A stretch of 64,000 nucleotides of DNA, from assembly GCA_023384415.1 (NCBI GenBank), contig JAHDWJ010000004.1:49675-113674 (forward strand), read 5' to 3'. A model generated the notes under the pieces. That model was not told the origin of the DNA. It ran no database searches and saw only the letters and a list, made by a program, of their open reading frames with translations. The first letter of the stretch is position 1. Every line of letters begins with the position of its first letter. A program made the translations under genes and the position numbers. Of this stretch, positions 55,025 through 63,656 are shown piece by piece. This DNA comes from Anaerolineae bacterium (GTDB taxonomy: Bacteria; Chloroflexota; Anaerolineae; Promineifilales; Promineifilaceae).

Positions 55025-55079
55025 TGTATGAAATAGGGTAGGCTTCTGAAGCCTGAAACTTTTCTCAGAGGAGTTTTTT

Positions 55080-56231
55080 ATGCAACTAGAGTGGGATAGT
55101 TTGTTAGCGGATTGTGTGGCGTTTACGCAGCGGTTGATCCAGACGCCAAGTATGCCGACGGAAGAGGCAGCGATTGCGGCGTTGATTGCTGACGAGCTGC
55201 GCCGGTTGGATTTTGACGAGGTGTGGTTGGATGGGATTGGCAATGTCTGCGGCCGCATTTGGGGTCAAGATCGCGCCTTACCAGCTTTGGTGTTAAACAC
55301 CCACCTTGACCATGTGGACCCGGGTGATCCCCAGCTTTGGCCGGTGCCCCCTTATTCCGGCCAAATTGTAGATGGGCGCATCCGGGGACGGGGGGCGTGT
55401 GACATTAAAGGGCCGCTGGCGGTGCAGGTGTACAGCATGGCCGCCCTGAAACGGATGGGGGCGCGGCCGCAGCGTGATGTTGTCTTTACCGGTGTCGTTC
55501 AAGAAGAAATTGGCGGCGCCGGGGCTGTCTATTGGGTTGAGCATCTTGATTATCCCGTTGCCCTTGTCGTCATTGGTGAACCATCAGAGAACAAAATAGC
55601 CCTGGGCCATCGCGGGGGGTACGCCTACTGGGTTAAATTCCATGGCCGCTCTGTCCATGCCAGCGTACCTGAGCGGGGAATCAACCCTAACTACCAGTTA
55701 GCCACCTTTTTGAGCCGGGTCGCGGCCGCGCAAGAGCGATTATCGAGTCATGCTGTACTAGGCCATACTACCGTAGCCCCAACTGTGATAGAGGTAGATA
55801 CTAAAAGCCAGAACGTTACCCCGGCCTGGACACGGGTATTGCTTGATTTTCGCAGTGCCACGGAAAGCCCAACGACCCTGGCTCAGTTTATTGCCTATTG
55901 TGCTGAAGGGTTAAACTATACATTAGAATCGGGACTGTTTGGGGGTGAGCCGGAGCATTTGCATGATCCTTTGGTGGGTTTTTATACCCCTGCCAGCCAC
56001 CCGGCGGTGCAAAAAGCATATCAATTGATTAGCCAGGGGTGCGGCCGCGAGGTTGAGCTGTTCAACTACAAATTTGCCACCGATGGACGCCACTTCGTCA
56101 AATACAACCTGCCCATGATCGGCTATGCCCCCGGCGAAGAGTTCGTTGCACACACCATCCATGAGAACGTCTCCATTGACTCCATCGCCGAAAGCCTGCG
56201 CGGGCACGTTGCTTTACTGTTGGGGTTTTAG
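55080..56231 (+). CDS. M20-family metallopeptidase/amidohydrolase (YgeY/ArgE-like)
   Basis: 383 residues. Metal-site motifs are NTHLDHVDPGD, GRGACDIKGPLA, the catalytic Glu in VQEEIGGAGA, and a closing His in AHTIHENVS. A dimerisation domain lies in the middle (about 180-290). The family includes deacetylases (ArgE), desuccinylases (DapE) and YgeY-type enzymes linked to selenium metabolism; this one is closest to YgeY by the look of its motifs. AGAGGAG stands seven bases before the ATG. Confidence 0.88.
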   Translation: MQLEWDSLLADCVAFTQRLIQTPSMPTEEAAIAALIADELRRLDFDEVWLDGIGNVCGRIWGQDRALPALVLNTHLDHVDPGDPQLWPVPPYSGQIVDGRIRGRGACDIKGPLAVQVYSMAALKRMGARPQRDVVFTGVVQEEIGGAGAVYWVEHLDYPVALVVIGEPSENKIALGHRGGYAYWVKFHGRSVHASVPERGINPNYQLATFLSRVAAAQERLSSHAVLGHTTVAPTVIEVDTKSQNVTPAWTRVLLDFRSATESPTTLAQFIAYCAEGLNYTLESGLFGGEPEHLHDPLVGFYTPASHPAVQKAYQLISQGCGREVELFNYKFATDGRHFVKYNLPMIGYAPGEEFVAHTIHENVSIDSIAESLRGHVALLLGF

Positions 56232-56360
56232 CACTGTTGACGTATCTTCTCAATGTTTCGGGGCTGTGGCCGGCATCCTGGTCGTGCTAACAGCGGGCAA
56301 CCAGCAGCCTGACCGTGCCAGGGGGTATCAGCATAGTAAGACGATAGGGGTTGCCTTTTT

Positions 56361-56392
56361 AGCCCGGTGGTTTCATCAGGCGGGCGTTTTTT
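56361..56392 (+). terminator. Possible terminator after the M20 peptidase gene
   Basis: GCCCG/CGGGC arms separated by a 14-base loop are followed by GTTTTTTC. The loop is long and the stem short, so this is tentative. Nothing else was recognised in the 160-base gap. Confidence 0.45.
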
Positions 56393-57042
56393 CAAGTTTG
56401 GGTGATGAAATGGAACATGCTGCCTAACTGCTCATCATGTTCCAGGTGACTGGTGTCATTGAGGAGAAGCAGGTAAGCCCGGTGACTGTCTGCCTGGACG
56501 ATGCTAAGGCCGGTGTTGCCGCGCAGGCTGAATGAGGCGGAATGGTGGGGGGGAAATCCCATCACGTAGCTGATGAAGTTGTGTAAGGTGCCGCCATGGC
56601 TGACAATGGCGATCATCTGGTCGGGGTGCTGCCTGAGCAGATTCTGGTACGCGGCCGCGACCCGCTCTCGTAATGCAGCATAACTCTCTCCCTCAGGGGC
56701 CTCAGCCTGCCCCTGAGCCAACACCGCCCACACCTCTGGAAGCTGCTCTTGAATCTGTTCACGGGTCAACCCTTCCAACCGCCCGGCAAACCGTTCGCGC
56801 CAGCACGGATCCAGGTTGACCGAAATCCCATTTCGTTGACCTAAAATGTGGGCAGTTGCGGCCGCACGCTGCAAATCACTGCTATAAATAGCCTGAATGG
56901 GCCATCGGTGTAGCCGGTCGGCTAAAGCATGGGCCTGAGCCACGCCCGTTCGGTTGAGGGGAATATCGGTATGGCCTTGCCAGCGGCCGGCCGCGTTCCA
57001 ATCAGTTTGGCCGTGGCGAATGAGGAGTAGGGTGGTCGTCAT
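56392..57042 (-). CDS. Histidine phosphatase family protein (phosphoglycerate-mutase-like)
   Basis: 216 residues. The phosphohistidine motif is LIRHGQTDWN at the start, and the second His is in VSHGGTLHNF. The family transfers or removes phosphate through a phospho-His intermediate. Members include cobalamin-pathway phosphatases (CobC) and broad phosphatases, and this one cannot be placed further. The tRNA-Arg gene lies just upstream on the same strand. Confidence 0.9.
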   Translation of the reverse strand: MTTTLLLIRHGQTDWNAAGRWQGHTDIPLNRTGVAQAHALADRLHRWPIQAIYSSDLQRAAATAHILGQRNGISVNLDPCWRERFAGRLEGLTREQIQEQLPEVWAVLAQGQAEAPEGESYAALRERVAAAYQNLLRQHPDQMIAIVSHGGTLHNFISYVMGFPPHHSASFSLRGNTGLSIVQADSHRAYLLLLNDTSHLEHDEQLGSMFHFITQT

Positions 57043-57046
57043 ACAA

Positions 57047-57119
57047 TACCCCCGAACGGACTCGAACCATCAACCTACGCATTAGGAATGCGTCGCTCTA
57101 TCCTTTGAGCTACGGGGGC
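57047..57119 (-). tRNA. tRNA-Arg (anticodon CCT)
   Basis: On the minus strand a 73-base cloverleaf can be drawn: acceptor GCCCCCG/CGGGGGT, D arm GCTC/GAGC, anticodon stem ACGCA/TGCGT around loop TTCCTAA (anticodon CCT), and T arm GATGG/CCGTT with TTCGAGT loop. The CCA end is not encoded. It reads AGG. Confidence 0.95.
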
Positions 57120-57172
57120 GAAAGATGGTAAAATTATATCCCATCATCTTTATCTTTCCAGATCAGTAGCCA

Positions 57173-57598
57173 ATGCACCATTCGCCTGCCCCAGAAAAAT
57201 ATCTACCGGTATTTGCCTATGGCTCTTTGATGCCGGGGCAGAGTAACTATTTCATCTGGGAGCCATACATTATCCACACCGAGCCGGCTGTTTTTGTCGG
57301 CGGCCGTTTACACAATTTGGGGGAGTTTCCCATGATCAGCGAAGGGGGAGAGGGGCGGGTGAGGGGATTTCTGGTAACCATTGCCCCAGCCGTTTATCAG
57401 CAATGCCTGCTTGATCTGGATTATCTGGAAAATTACCAACCCGATGATTTAGAAAACAGCTTATATCACCGGTTGGAGCGTCAGGTGCAGCGGGCAGACG
57501 GGACATTAACCCCTGCCTGGGTCTTTATGGGCAACCCAGATGTATCTAGCCGTTATCCAATCATTCCTTCGGGGGATTGGCGGAAAATTGAGGAGTGA
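57173..57598 (+). CDS. Gamma-glutamylcyclotransferase (AIG2-like)
   Basis: 141 residues with the family start VFAYGSLMPGQSN (YGSLM motif) and the conserved Tyr/Glu pattern LDYLENYQP. Enzymes of this fold cyclise gamma-glutamyl groups to 5-oxoproline. A gamma-glutamyltransferase is encoded 8 kb away, so they could share a substrate pool, although that is speculative. ATG at 57173 lies on the far side of the tRNA gene. Confidence 0.87.
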   Translation: MHHSPAPEKYLPVFAYGSLMPGQSNYFIWEPYIIHTEPAVFVGGRLHNLGEFPMISEGGEGRVRGFLVTIAPAVYQQCLLDLDYLENYQPDDLENSLYHRLERQVQRADGTLTPAWVFMGNPDVSSRYPIIPSGDWRKIEE

Positions 57599-57756
57599 GT
57601 TCACTGAAGAGAAGGAACAGAGAAGGAACCGCCAAGACGCCAAAAACGCCAAGAAAAGAAGAACCATAGAAAAATTCTTTGTGCCCTTTGCGTCTTAGCG
57701 GTGAAAAAATTCTTTTCTATCTTTGTTCTCTACCCAGTTTGCGGGAGCATAAAACT

Positions 57757-59976
57757 ATGAAACGAATTGGCGTTTTGACCAGTGGGGGTGATGCCCCAGG
57801 GATGAATGCAGCAGTGCGGGCGGTGGTGCGGACGGCCCTGGATAAAGGGGTAGAAGTTCAGGCCATTTATGAAGGCTACCAGGGCATGGTAGAAGGGGGT
57901 GACCGCATTCGGTCCCTTACCTGGAATGATGTGGGGGGGATTTTACATCAGGGGGGGACGATTATTGGTTCGGCGCGCAGCGCCATTTTTCGGCAGCGCG
58001 AAGGGCGGCTTCAGGCGGTGAAAAATCTAATCCTGCATGGGATTGAAGGGTTGGTGGTTATTGGCGGTGACGGCAGCCTCACCGGGGCACAGCTTCTCTT
58101 TGATGAGTGGCCTGGGTTAGTAGAAGAGTTGGTGACCGCCGGGCAGGTGAGCGCGGCCGCGACCCTCCCAAAACTCCCCATTGTCGGCCTCATCGGCTCC
58201 ATAGACAACGACATGTACGGCACCGACATCACCATCGGGGCTGATACGGCTCTGCACCGGATCGTAGATGCCATAGATGCCATCTCTAGCACCGCTGCCA
58301 GCCACCAACGCTCCTTCGTCGTAGAAGTGATGGGGCGTCGCTGCGGTTATCTGGCCCTCATGGGAGCTTTGGCCAGCGGCGCAGATTGGGTATTGATCCC
58401 GGAAAGCCCCCCGAACCTGGACAATTGGGAAGACAAAATGGCCGAAGTCTTGCGTCTGGGACGGCAGGTCGGTCGCCGTGACAGTATTGTGGTGATTGCC
58501 GAAGGAGCGCAGGATCGCCGGGGCAACCCGATTAGCAGTGAATACGTGAAGGAAGTTTTGGAAAAGCGGGTGGGGGAAGATACCCGCATCACCGTTTTGG
58601 GGCATGTGCAGCGGGGCGGCTCTCCGACGGCCTTTGACCGGATATTGAGTACCCAACTGGGCGCGGCCGCTGTCGAACTGCTGCTCAATCCGGCCAACCA
58701 TCAAACCCCTTATGTGATTGGCATGCGTAACAACCGGATCACCCAGACCCCACTCCCGGACTGTTTACGTATCACCCAGGAGATTAACCAGGCTGTCAAC
58801 AACCTAGATTTTAACAAAGCGATGGATCTGCGTGGGAACAGCTTCCGCCAGACCTTCGCCAATGTCCGTACCCTGGTGCGTGCCCTACCCCATGCCCATA
58901 TCCCCGGCCAAAAGCAGCTTCACCTGGCGATTCTCAACGCCGGTTCCCCGGCCCCTGGCATGAACACCGCTGTTCGGGCCGCAGTGCGGATTGCCCTGGA
59001 CAAAGGGCATCGGGTTTCGGGGATTTATCATGGCTTCAAAGGGTTAATCAAGGGGGATATTAAGCCATTAGATTGGCGCAGTGTCAATGGCTGGGCCATT
59101 CGTGGGGGGGCAGAATTGGGCAGCAACCGGCATGTTCCTCAGGGCAGCGACTTTTATGCCATTGCCCGCAACCTGGAAGAGCAGAAGATAGATGGCCTGC
59201 TGATGGTAGGGGGATGGGATGGGTATTTGGGTATGATGGCGATGTATAACCGGCGTGACACCTTCCCTGCTTTTAACTTACCTTTGATCTGCCTGCCCGC
59301 TTCCATCAACAACGGCCTGCCGGGGGCCGAACTCAGCGTTGGGGCCGACACGGCCCTTAACAGCATTATCGAGGCCGTGGACAAAATCAAGCAGTCGGCC
59401 GTTGCTTCCCGGCGTACTTTCGTCGTGGAAGTGATGGGGCGGTACTGTGGTTATCTGGCGTTGATGAGTGCCCTGGCCACTGGGGCGGAGCGGGTTTATT
59501 TGCATGAGGAGGGGGTTTGCCTGGACGATCTGTCCCAGGATGTAAAAAATTTACGGGCCGGCTTTGCCCAGGGCAAACGGGTAGGATTGATGATTCGTAA
59601 TGAGATGGCTAACCCGATTTATACCACCCAGTTTATGAGTGCCTTATTTGAAGAGGAAGGGGGAGATCTGTTTGATGTGCGCCAGGCGATTTTAGGCCAT
59701 TTGCAGCAAGGGGGGAACCCTTCCCCGTTTGACCGGATTCAGGCATCCCGATTGGCCAATGATTGCATTCAATTTTTAGAAACTCAGGCGGGTCAGGCTG
59801 AGCCGATGGGGGCCTGCATTGGCCTGGTGGGGGGGGAGATGCGCTTTACAGAGATGCGGGATGTGGCCCGAATGATGGATATGGAGACGGCGCGGCCGCG
59901 GCAGCAGTGGTGGTTAGATTTGCGACCCATCGCTCGTATCCTGGCCCAGCCTGCCCCCAATGGCAAACGGGAGTAA
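57757..59976 (+). CDS. Tandem-duplicated 6-phosphofructokinase with degenerate C-half
   Basis: 739 residues, twice the bacterial enzyme. The N-half (about 1-385) is canonical: LTSGGDAPGMN, VIGGDGSL and SIDND with catalytic Asp150 and Asp152, then MGRRCGYLAL. The C-half (389 on) repeats the fold (LAILNAGSPAPGMN) but has SINNG at 516-520, so the catalytic Asp is Asn and the second Asp is Gly; GGDGS is replaced by GGWDG. The C-half motifs GADTALN, MGRYCGYLALM and GHLQQGGNPSPFDR closely resemble the regulatory half of animal and fungal enzymes. It likely makes fructose-1,6-bisphosphate with an allosteric C-half. The start at 57757 (MKRIGVLT) follows CGGGAG; an upstream extension to 57679 is rejected. 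Confidence 0.95.
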   Translation: MKRIGVLTSGGDAPGMNAAVRAVVRTALDKGVEVQAIYEGYQGMVEGGDRIRSLTWNDVGGILHQGGTIIGSARSAIFRQREGRLQAVKNLILHGIEGLVVIGGDGSLTGAQLLFDEWPGLVEELVTAGQVSAAATLPKLPIVGLIGSIDNDMYGTDITIGADTALHRIVDAIDAISSTAASHQRSFVVEVMGRRCGYLALMGALASGADWVLIPESPPNLDNWEDKMAEVLRLGRQVGRRDSIVVIAEGAQDRRGNPISSEYVKEVLEKRVGEDTRITVLGHVQRGGSPTAFDRILSTQLGAAAVELLLNPANHQTPYVIGMRNNRITQTPLPDCLRITQEINQAVNNLDFNKAMDLRGNSFRQTFANVRTLVRALPHAHIPGQKQLHLAILNAGSPAPGMNTAVRAAVRIALDKGHRVSGIYHGFKGLIKGDIKPLDWRSVNGWAIRGGAELGSNRHVPQGSDFYAIARNLEEQKIDGLLMVGGWDGYLGMMAMYNRRDTFPAFNLPLICLPASINNGLPGAELSVGADTALNSIIEAVDKIKQSAVASRRTFVVEVMGRYCGYLALMSALATGAERVYLHEEGVCLDDLSQDVKNLRAGFAQGKRVGLMIRNEMANPIYTTQFMSALFEEEGGDLFDVRQAILGHLQQGGNPSPFDRIQASRLANDCIQFLETQAGQAEPMGACIGLVGGEMRFTEMRDVARMMDMETARPRQQWWLDLRPIARILAQPAPNGKRE

Positions 59977-59983
59977 AACTATT

Positions 59984-61444
59984 ATGACCTTTACACGTTT
60001 TCGCATCGGGATTTTAGCGGCGGCCCTGCTGCTGCTCTTATTGGCCTGGGTACAGGTGGGGCGGGCTAAGGCCGGGTTGGTGACGCGCCGGCTGGAGCAG
60101 GCGGGAGTGCCGATGCAGTTTGTGGCCCCGGCTGGAGCGCAGCAGGTGCCTGGCATTCTCATCGCCCACGGGTTTGGTGGCTCTAAGCAGTTGATGCTGG
60201 CTTATGGTTATGTGTTGGCCCAGGCCGGGTATGGGGTGCTGCTGTGGGATTTTGCCGGTCATGCGGCTAACCCCGCGCCGCTGGATCGCCAGGGGGATGT
60301 GTTGCAGGCGAACCTGGATGTGGCTTACGCAACCTTGATTGCCCAGCCAGAGGTAGATGGTACGCGGATAGCTCTGTTGGGCCATTCAATGGGCAGTGGG
60401 GCGGTGATGACAGCGGCCATTCGGGATGTAGAACGTTATCAAGCCACAGTGGCCGTCTCCCCCACCGGAGCGGATGTCTCCCCGGAGGCCCCGCGTAATT
60501 TGCTGCTGCAGGCGGGGGCCTTGGAACCGCAATTTGCGGCCAATGCGGAACGGCTGCTGGCGGCCGCAGGTGGGGCTAACGATGATCTGGCAGGGGGTCG
60601 CGGCCGCGCTTTTCATCTTATCCCTGGGGTTGAGCATATCACTATCTTGTTCAGCCCAGACAGCCACCAATCGGCCCTGGCCTGGCTAGACCGCACTTTT
60701 GCCCGTTCTAGCGATACTGCCTACCGGGACAGCCGTATTTTGTGGTATCTGATACATCTACTGGCAGGGAGTGTGGCGTTGGTGGCGGCCGCGCCGCTGT
60801 TTCCCTGGGCCAAAGTGGAAAACGTGATGCGGCCGCGTCGCCGTTGGGATTGGGTTGGGCTGCCGGCAGCCGCACTGTTGGCAACCGGGCTGCTCTTTCT
60901 CCTCAGCCGTCTGATTGATATTTTGTCACTGGGGGGGATGGTTGTGGGGGGAGCGTTAGGGGTGTGGCTGCTCTTTTTTGGTGGGGGGCTGCTGCTCTTT
61001 TTTCGCCCGACCATGCCTGCACCTCGCGCTTTGGTAGGGGGTATTCTCGTCTTCGTTTTGCTCAGCTTTATTTTTGGGGCGTTGGCCCATCTGGTCTGGC
61101 TCCCCTGGTGGCTCATTCCGATGCGGCTGCTACGTTGGCCTTTGCTGGCTCTGTTTTGCCTGCCCTGGACGGTCGCGGCCGCGCATGGGGCCGCTTATGG
61201 CCGCTGGTCAGTTCATTTAGGCTGGTGGTTGGGGCAAACTCTCTTTATCATTTCTGGCCTGCTGCTGGCCATCTTCCTCATTCCAGGACTGTTTGTCCTC
61301 ATCCTGGTCATCCCCCTCTTCCCCCTCATTGTGGGTCTGATGACCCTGGCTAATGCGGCTGTTCGTGATCCCTGGGCTTGTGGCCTGGGCAATGGGCTGT
61401 TCTTCGCCTGGCTGCTGCTGGCCTACTTTCCCCTGGCTGGATGA
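59984..61444 (+). CDS. Membrane-anchored alpha/beta hydrolase with C-terminal membrane domain
   Basis: About 486 residues from ATG at 59984. An N-terminal anchor (about 7-25) leads to an alpha/beta hydrolase domain with LIAHGFGGSKQ, the nucleophile Ser in GHSMGSGA, and a candidate catalytic His in IPGVEHITILF. From about 250 on the protein is a run of six or more hydrophobic segments. No pathway is suggested by neighbours; it follows the phosphofructokinase stop by only seven bases, so it is probably co-transcribed. Confidence 0.78.
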   Translation: MTFTRFRIGILAAALLLLLLAWVQVGRAKAGLVTRRLEQAGVPMQFVAPAGAQQVPGILIAHGFGGSKQLMLAYGYVLAQAGYGVLLWDFAGHAANPAPLDRQGDVLQANLDVAYATLIAQPEVDGTRIALLGHSMGSGAVMTAAIRDVERYQATVAVSPTGADVSPEAPRNLLLQAGALEPQFAANAERLLAAAGGANDDLAGGRGRAFHLIPGVEHITILFSPDSHQSALAWLDRTFARSSDTAYRDSRILWYLIHLLAGSVALVAAAPLFPWAKVENVMRPRRRWDWVGLPAAALLATGLLFLLSRLIDILSLGGMVVGGALGVWLLFFGGGLLLFFRPTMPAPRALVGGILVFVLLSFIFGALAHLVWLPWWLIPMRLLRWPLLALFCLPWTVAAAHGAAYGRWSVHLGWWLGQTLFIISGLLLAIFLIPGLFVLILVIPLFPLIVGLMTLANAAVRDPWACGLGNGLFFAWLLLAYFPLAG

Positions 61445-61511
61445 TGATCTCCTGAGATAGCCACAGACGAGAGGAGCACAGAGGTGTATGGTAATACGCC
61501 GTGCTTTGGGC

Positions 61512-61573
61512 TTGACAAAGTGTAATTGATACACTATACTTTCGACATTGATTAGTGTTGCGTGAACACTAAT
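61512..61573 (+). promoter_or_regulatory. Promoter with two related palindromic operators before the isochorismatase gene
   Basis: TTGACA (61512-61517) and TATACT (61535-61540) lie 17 bases apart, a near-consensus sigma-70 promoter. The spacer holds AGTGTA-N5-TACACT (61519-61535). Just after the -10 is a perfect ATTAGTGTT-N5-AACACTAAT (61551-61573). Both share AGTGT/ACACT arms, so one repressor, probably dimeric and of GntR or MarR kind, may bind both. The regulator gene is not in the window. Confidence 0.75.
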
Positions 61574-61637
61574 TGTTTTGATCAATCCATCCATGTTCCT
61601 TCATTATCCATGTTTTACTCTTCCAGGAGAACGATTT

Positions 61638-62564
61638 ATGAGTAACTGGCCCACGTTTTACGATCCCCAGCGGATCGGGACATTGTTCTACCCTGACATG
61701 AACGGGATTGCCGCGGCGGCCGCGGCCGCTAACCTGGCCCCAGCCGCTGCCGACCAACGTCAGGTGCATCTGGTGATTATTGACATGCAAATTGATTTTT
61801 GCCATCTCCCAGGGAATCTAAACGTTCCCGGCTCAGTGGGGGATATTCAGCGGCTCATTGAGTTCATTTACCGCCATGCCGGGCAAATCAGCCACATCAC
61901 CTGCTCCTTAGACTCTCACCTGCCTCGGCAAATCTTCTCGCCTACCTGGTGGGCTGATGGGGAAGGGCGGCATCCGGCTCCGTTCACTATTATCACTGCT
62001 GATGATATTGCCGCTGGCAAATGGCGGCCGTTGGTTGATCCGGAACGATCCATTCGCTATGTGCAGCAGTTGGAGCAGCAAGCCCGGAAACAGCTTTGCA
62101 TCTGGCCGTACCATACGTTGATCGGCAGTATTGGCACCGCCCTGGACCCGGAGCTTTGGTCGGCGGTATTCTGGCACAGCCTGGCCCGGCAGACACAGCC
62201 CACCTGGCTGGTCAAAGGAAGCATTCCGGAAACAGAGCATTATTCGATTATTCAGCCAGAACTGCCGGTGGCGGGTCAACCTATGGGGGAGAAAAATGAA
62301 CTGTTTTTGCAATCGCTTGCGGCCGCGGACATGGTAATCATCGCCGGTGAAGCTGCCAGTCATTGTGTTCTGGAAAGTGTGGCCGATATTGTGGAACATT
62401 TTGCCCAAACGCCAGAGAAACTGGCCTCTCTCTATCTGCTCCAGGATTGCACCTCGCCAGTGCTGCACCCAGAAATTGATTTTCCTGCCTTGACCCAAAC
62501 CCGCTTCCACGAATTGGCCGACAAAGGGATCAATCTGGTCAACAGTACGGATCGGTTTTTGTGA
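61638..62564 (+). CDS. Isochorismatase/nicotinamidase-family hydrolase
   Basis: About 308 residues, longer than the usual 200. The catalytic triad region is recognisable: Asp in IDMQIDFCHLPGNL, the Lys in WLVKGSIPET, and Cys in GEAASHCVLESV. The Ala-rich N-terminal region (IAAAAAAANLAP) is encoded by overlapping GCGGCCGC octamers, one reason for the unusual stretch. Which amide or ester it cuts is unknown; nicotinamide is the common family substrate. The ATG at 61638 follows AGGAG. A strong promoter with two palindromes lies upstream. Confidence 0.87.
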   Translation: MSNWPTFYDPQRIGTLFYPDMNGIAAAAAAANLAPAAADQRQVHLVIIDMQIDFCHLPGNLNVPGSVGDIQRLIEFIYRHAGQISHITCSLDSHLPRQIFSPTWWADGEGRHPAPFTIITADDIAAGKWRPLVDPERSIRYVQQLEQQARKQLCIWPYHTLIGSIGTALDPELWSAVFWHSLARQTQPTWLVKGSIPETEHYSIIQPELPVAGQPMGEKNELFLQSLAAADMVIIAGEAASHCVLESVADIVEHFAQTPEKLASLYLLQDCTSPVLHPEIDFPALTQTRFHELADKGINLVNSTDRFL

Positions 62565-62623
62565 GAAGGCGAGTAAACGAGTTTGCGAGTAGGCGAGTGA
62601 TAGGCCAACGGCCTTCGCATTTT

Positions 62624-62647
62624 TAGCCCGGACGTTTACGTCCGGGC
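62624..62647. repeat. Perfect hairpin AGCCCGGACGT/ACGTCCGGGCT
   Basis: An 11-base perfect stem with a TT loop lies 60 bases after the isochorismatase gene. It is preceded by TTTTT, giving a T-run only for the minus strand. A short AGGCC/GGCCT hairpin with TTCGCATTTTT lies immediately before and may be the plus-strand terminator. Confidence 0.65.
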
Positions 62648-62714
62648 TGGCTGGCTGGCTTGCTGGTGAAGGGGCAAGAGCGGTTAATTCATCCTTCCGT
62701 CGAGGAGTGTTACT

Positions 62715-62825
62715 ATGCTTATTTCATTTGGTTCTTTACTGATTGTGATTTTGATAGCCTTTATGTTGGGGATGCTGACCTCATTTATCCTGGTGGTCAA
62801 CGCCATGCTGCGGTTTAAAAAATAG
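62715..62825 (+). CDS. 36-residue single-span membrane micropeptide
   Basis: A short open frame, ATG to TAG, with GAGGAG seven bases upstream. The product is almost all hydrophobic: MLISFGSLLIVILIAFMLGM, continuing LTSFILVVNAMLRFKK, one membrane helix with a basic C-terminal tail (RFKK). It fits small membrane proteins that modulate larger complexes, but none is identified. The codon pattern and ribosome site support it; a chance frame cannot be excluded. Confidence 0.6.
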   Translation: MLISFGSLLIVILIAFMLGMLTSFILVVNAMLRFKK

Positions 62826-63011
62826 GTTTGAGGAATAACAGCCGTTTTATTGTATAGGCAGAGCGAGGGTGGCAAATGCAGATAAAATGGTAGGGAAATG
62901 CCCCATTCTTTTTGGCCTCAGTTTGTGTCATCCTAAGTTAAGACAAGTCGTTAGCCATAGATATTGTGTTCCGGGTGCGGCCGCATCAAGGAACACAGTG
63001 GAGGTACAAAA

Positions 63012-63578
63012 ATGTACGAACTTGCACTTAACATGGGCGCAAAGGTTCATTGTCTGGATGGGGAATGCGGTAAGCTGGCTAAAGTCACCCTTGAGCCAGA
63101 CACCTTTGTTGTCACACACCTTATTGTTGAAGAGGGTTTTCTTTTGAAAAGGGCACGGGTATTTCCCATCTTACTCGTTGAGCAAGCCACGCCTGAGGAT
63201 ATTTACCTTAACGTGATGGCTGACGAGCTGGCTGATTACCCAGAGTACCGCGAAGAGATCGTTGAAATACCTGATCCCAATCACAGTGGCGAAGCCTTGC
63301 TCGACACCATCCCCTACATGACGGTTATAACTCCCCCAATGCTTCGCGAAAAGATGCGCCAGGGGATACCCGAAGATGCCACTGTTATTGAACGTGGGAT
63401 ACCTGTCCGCAACAGTGAGGGTTCAGCGGGTAAATTAGATGGCCTTGTCATTGAGCAGGAAAGTGGACAAATCAGTCAGGTAGTCATGCAGCAAGGGCTG
63501 GTTTTCACTGAACAGAAATTCATTCCAGCCGTTAACGTGCAGCATATTGGCGAACGGGCTATTGCCATTAACATTTGA
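63012..63578 (+). CDS. PRC-barrel-domain protein
   Basis: 188 residues. The N-terminal segment (about 5-70) reads LNMGAKVHCLDGECGKLAKV and LEPDTFVVTHLIVEEGFL, typical of PRC-barrel beta domains that bind partners in photosynthetic reaction centres and RNA-processing proteins. A second similar segment lies near 135-185 (IPVRNSEGSAGKLDGLVIEQ). The GGAGG site lies six bases before the ATG at 63012. Its role here is unknown. Confidence 0.82.
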   Translation: MYELALNMGAKVHCLDGECGKLAKVTLEPDTFVVTHLIVEEGFLLKRARVFPILLVEQATPEDIYLNVMADELADYPEYREEIVEIPDPNHSGEALLDTIPYMTVITPPMLREKMRQGIPEDATVIERGIPVRNSEGSAGKLDGLVIEQESGQISQVVMQQGLVFTEQKFIPAVNVQHIGERAIAINI

Positions 63579-63619
63579 CAAGTCCAAATTCAACTTGCAT
63601 ATCCTAGCTCAACTTAGAA

Positions 63620-63656
63620 GGGGGGTGATTTCGTACGAAATCACCCCCCTGTTTTT
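63620..63656 (+). terminator. Strong Rho-independent terminator
   Basis: A perfect 30-base palindrome (63620-63649) with arms GGGGGGTGATTTCG and CGAAATCACCCCCC is followed by CTGTTTTT. It ends the PRC-barrel transcript. The 316 bases after it up to the last gene contain no convincing gene; a minus-strand frame at 63665-63886 lacks a ribosome site. Confidence 0.9.

Noticed and set aside
57679..57756. N-terminal extension of the phosphofructokinase
   Set aside because: The extension translates a dispersed repeat; the family starts at MKRIGVLTSGGD.
58117..58704. 195-residue minus-strand frame in the phosphofructokinase gene
   Set aside because: It is antisense to the conserved catalytic half and has no start signals.
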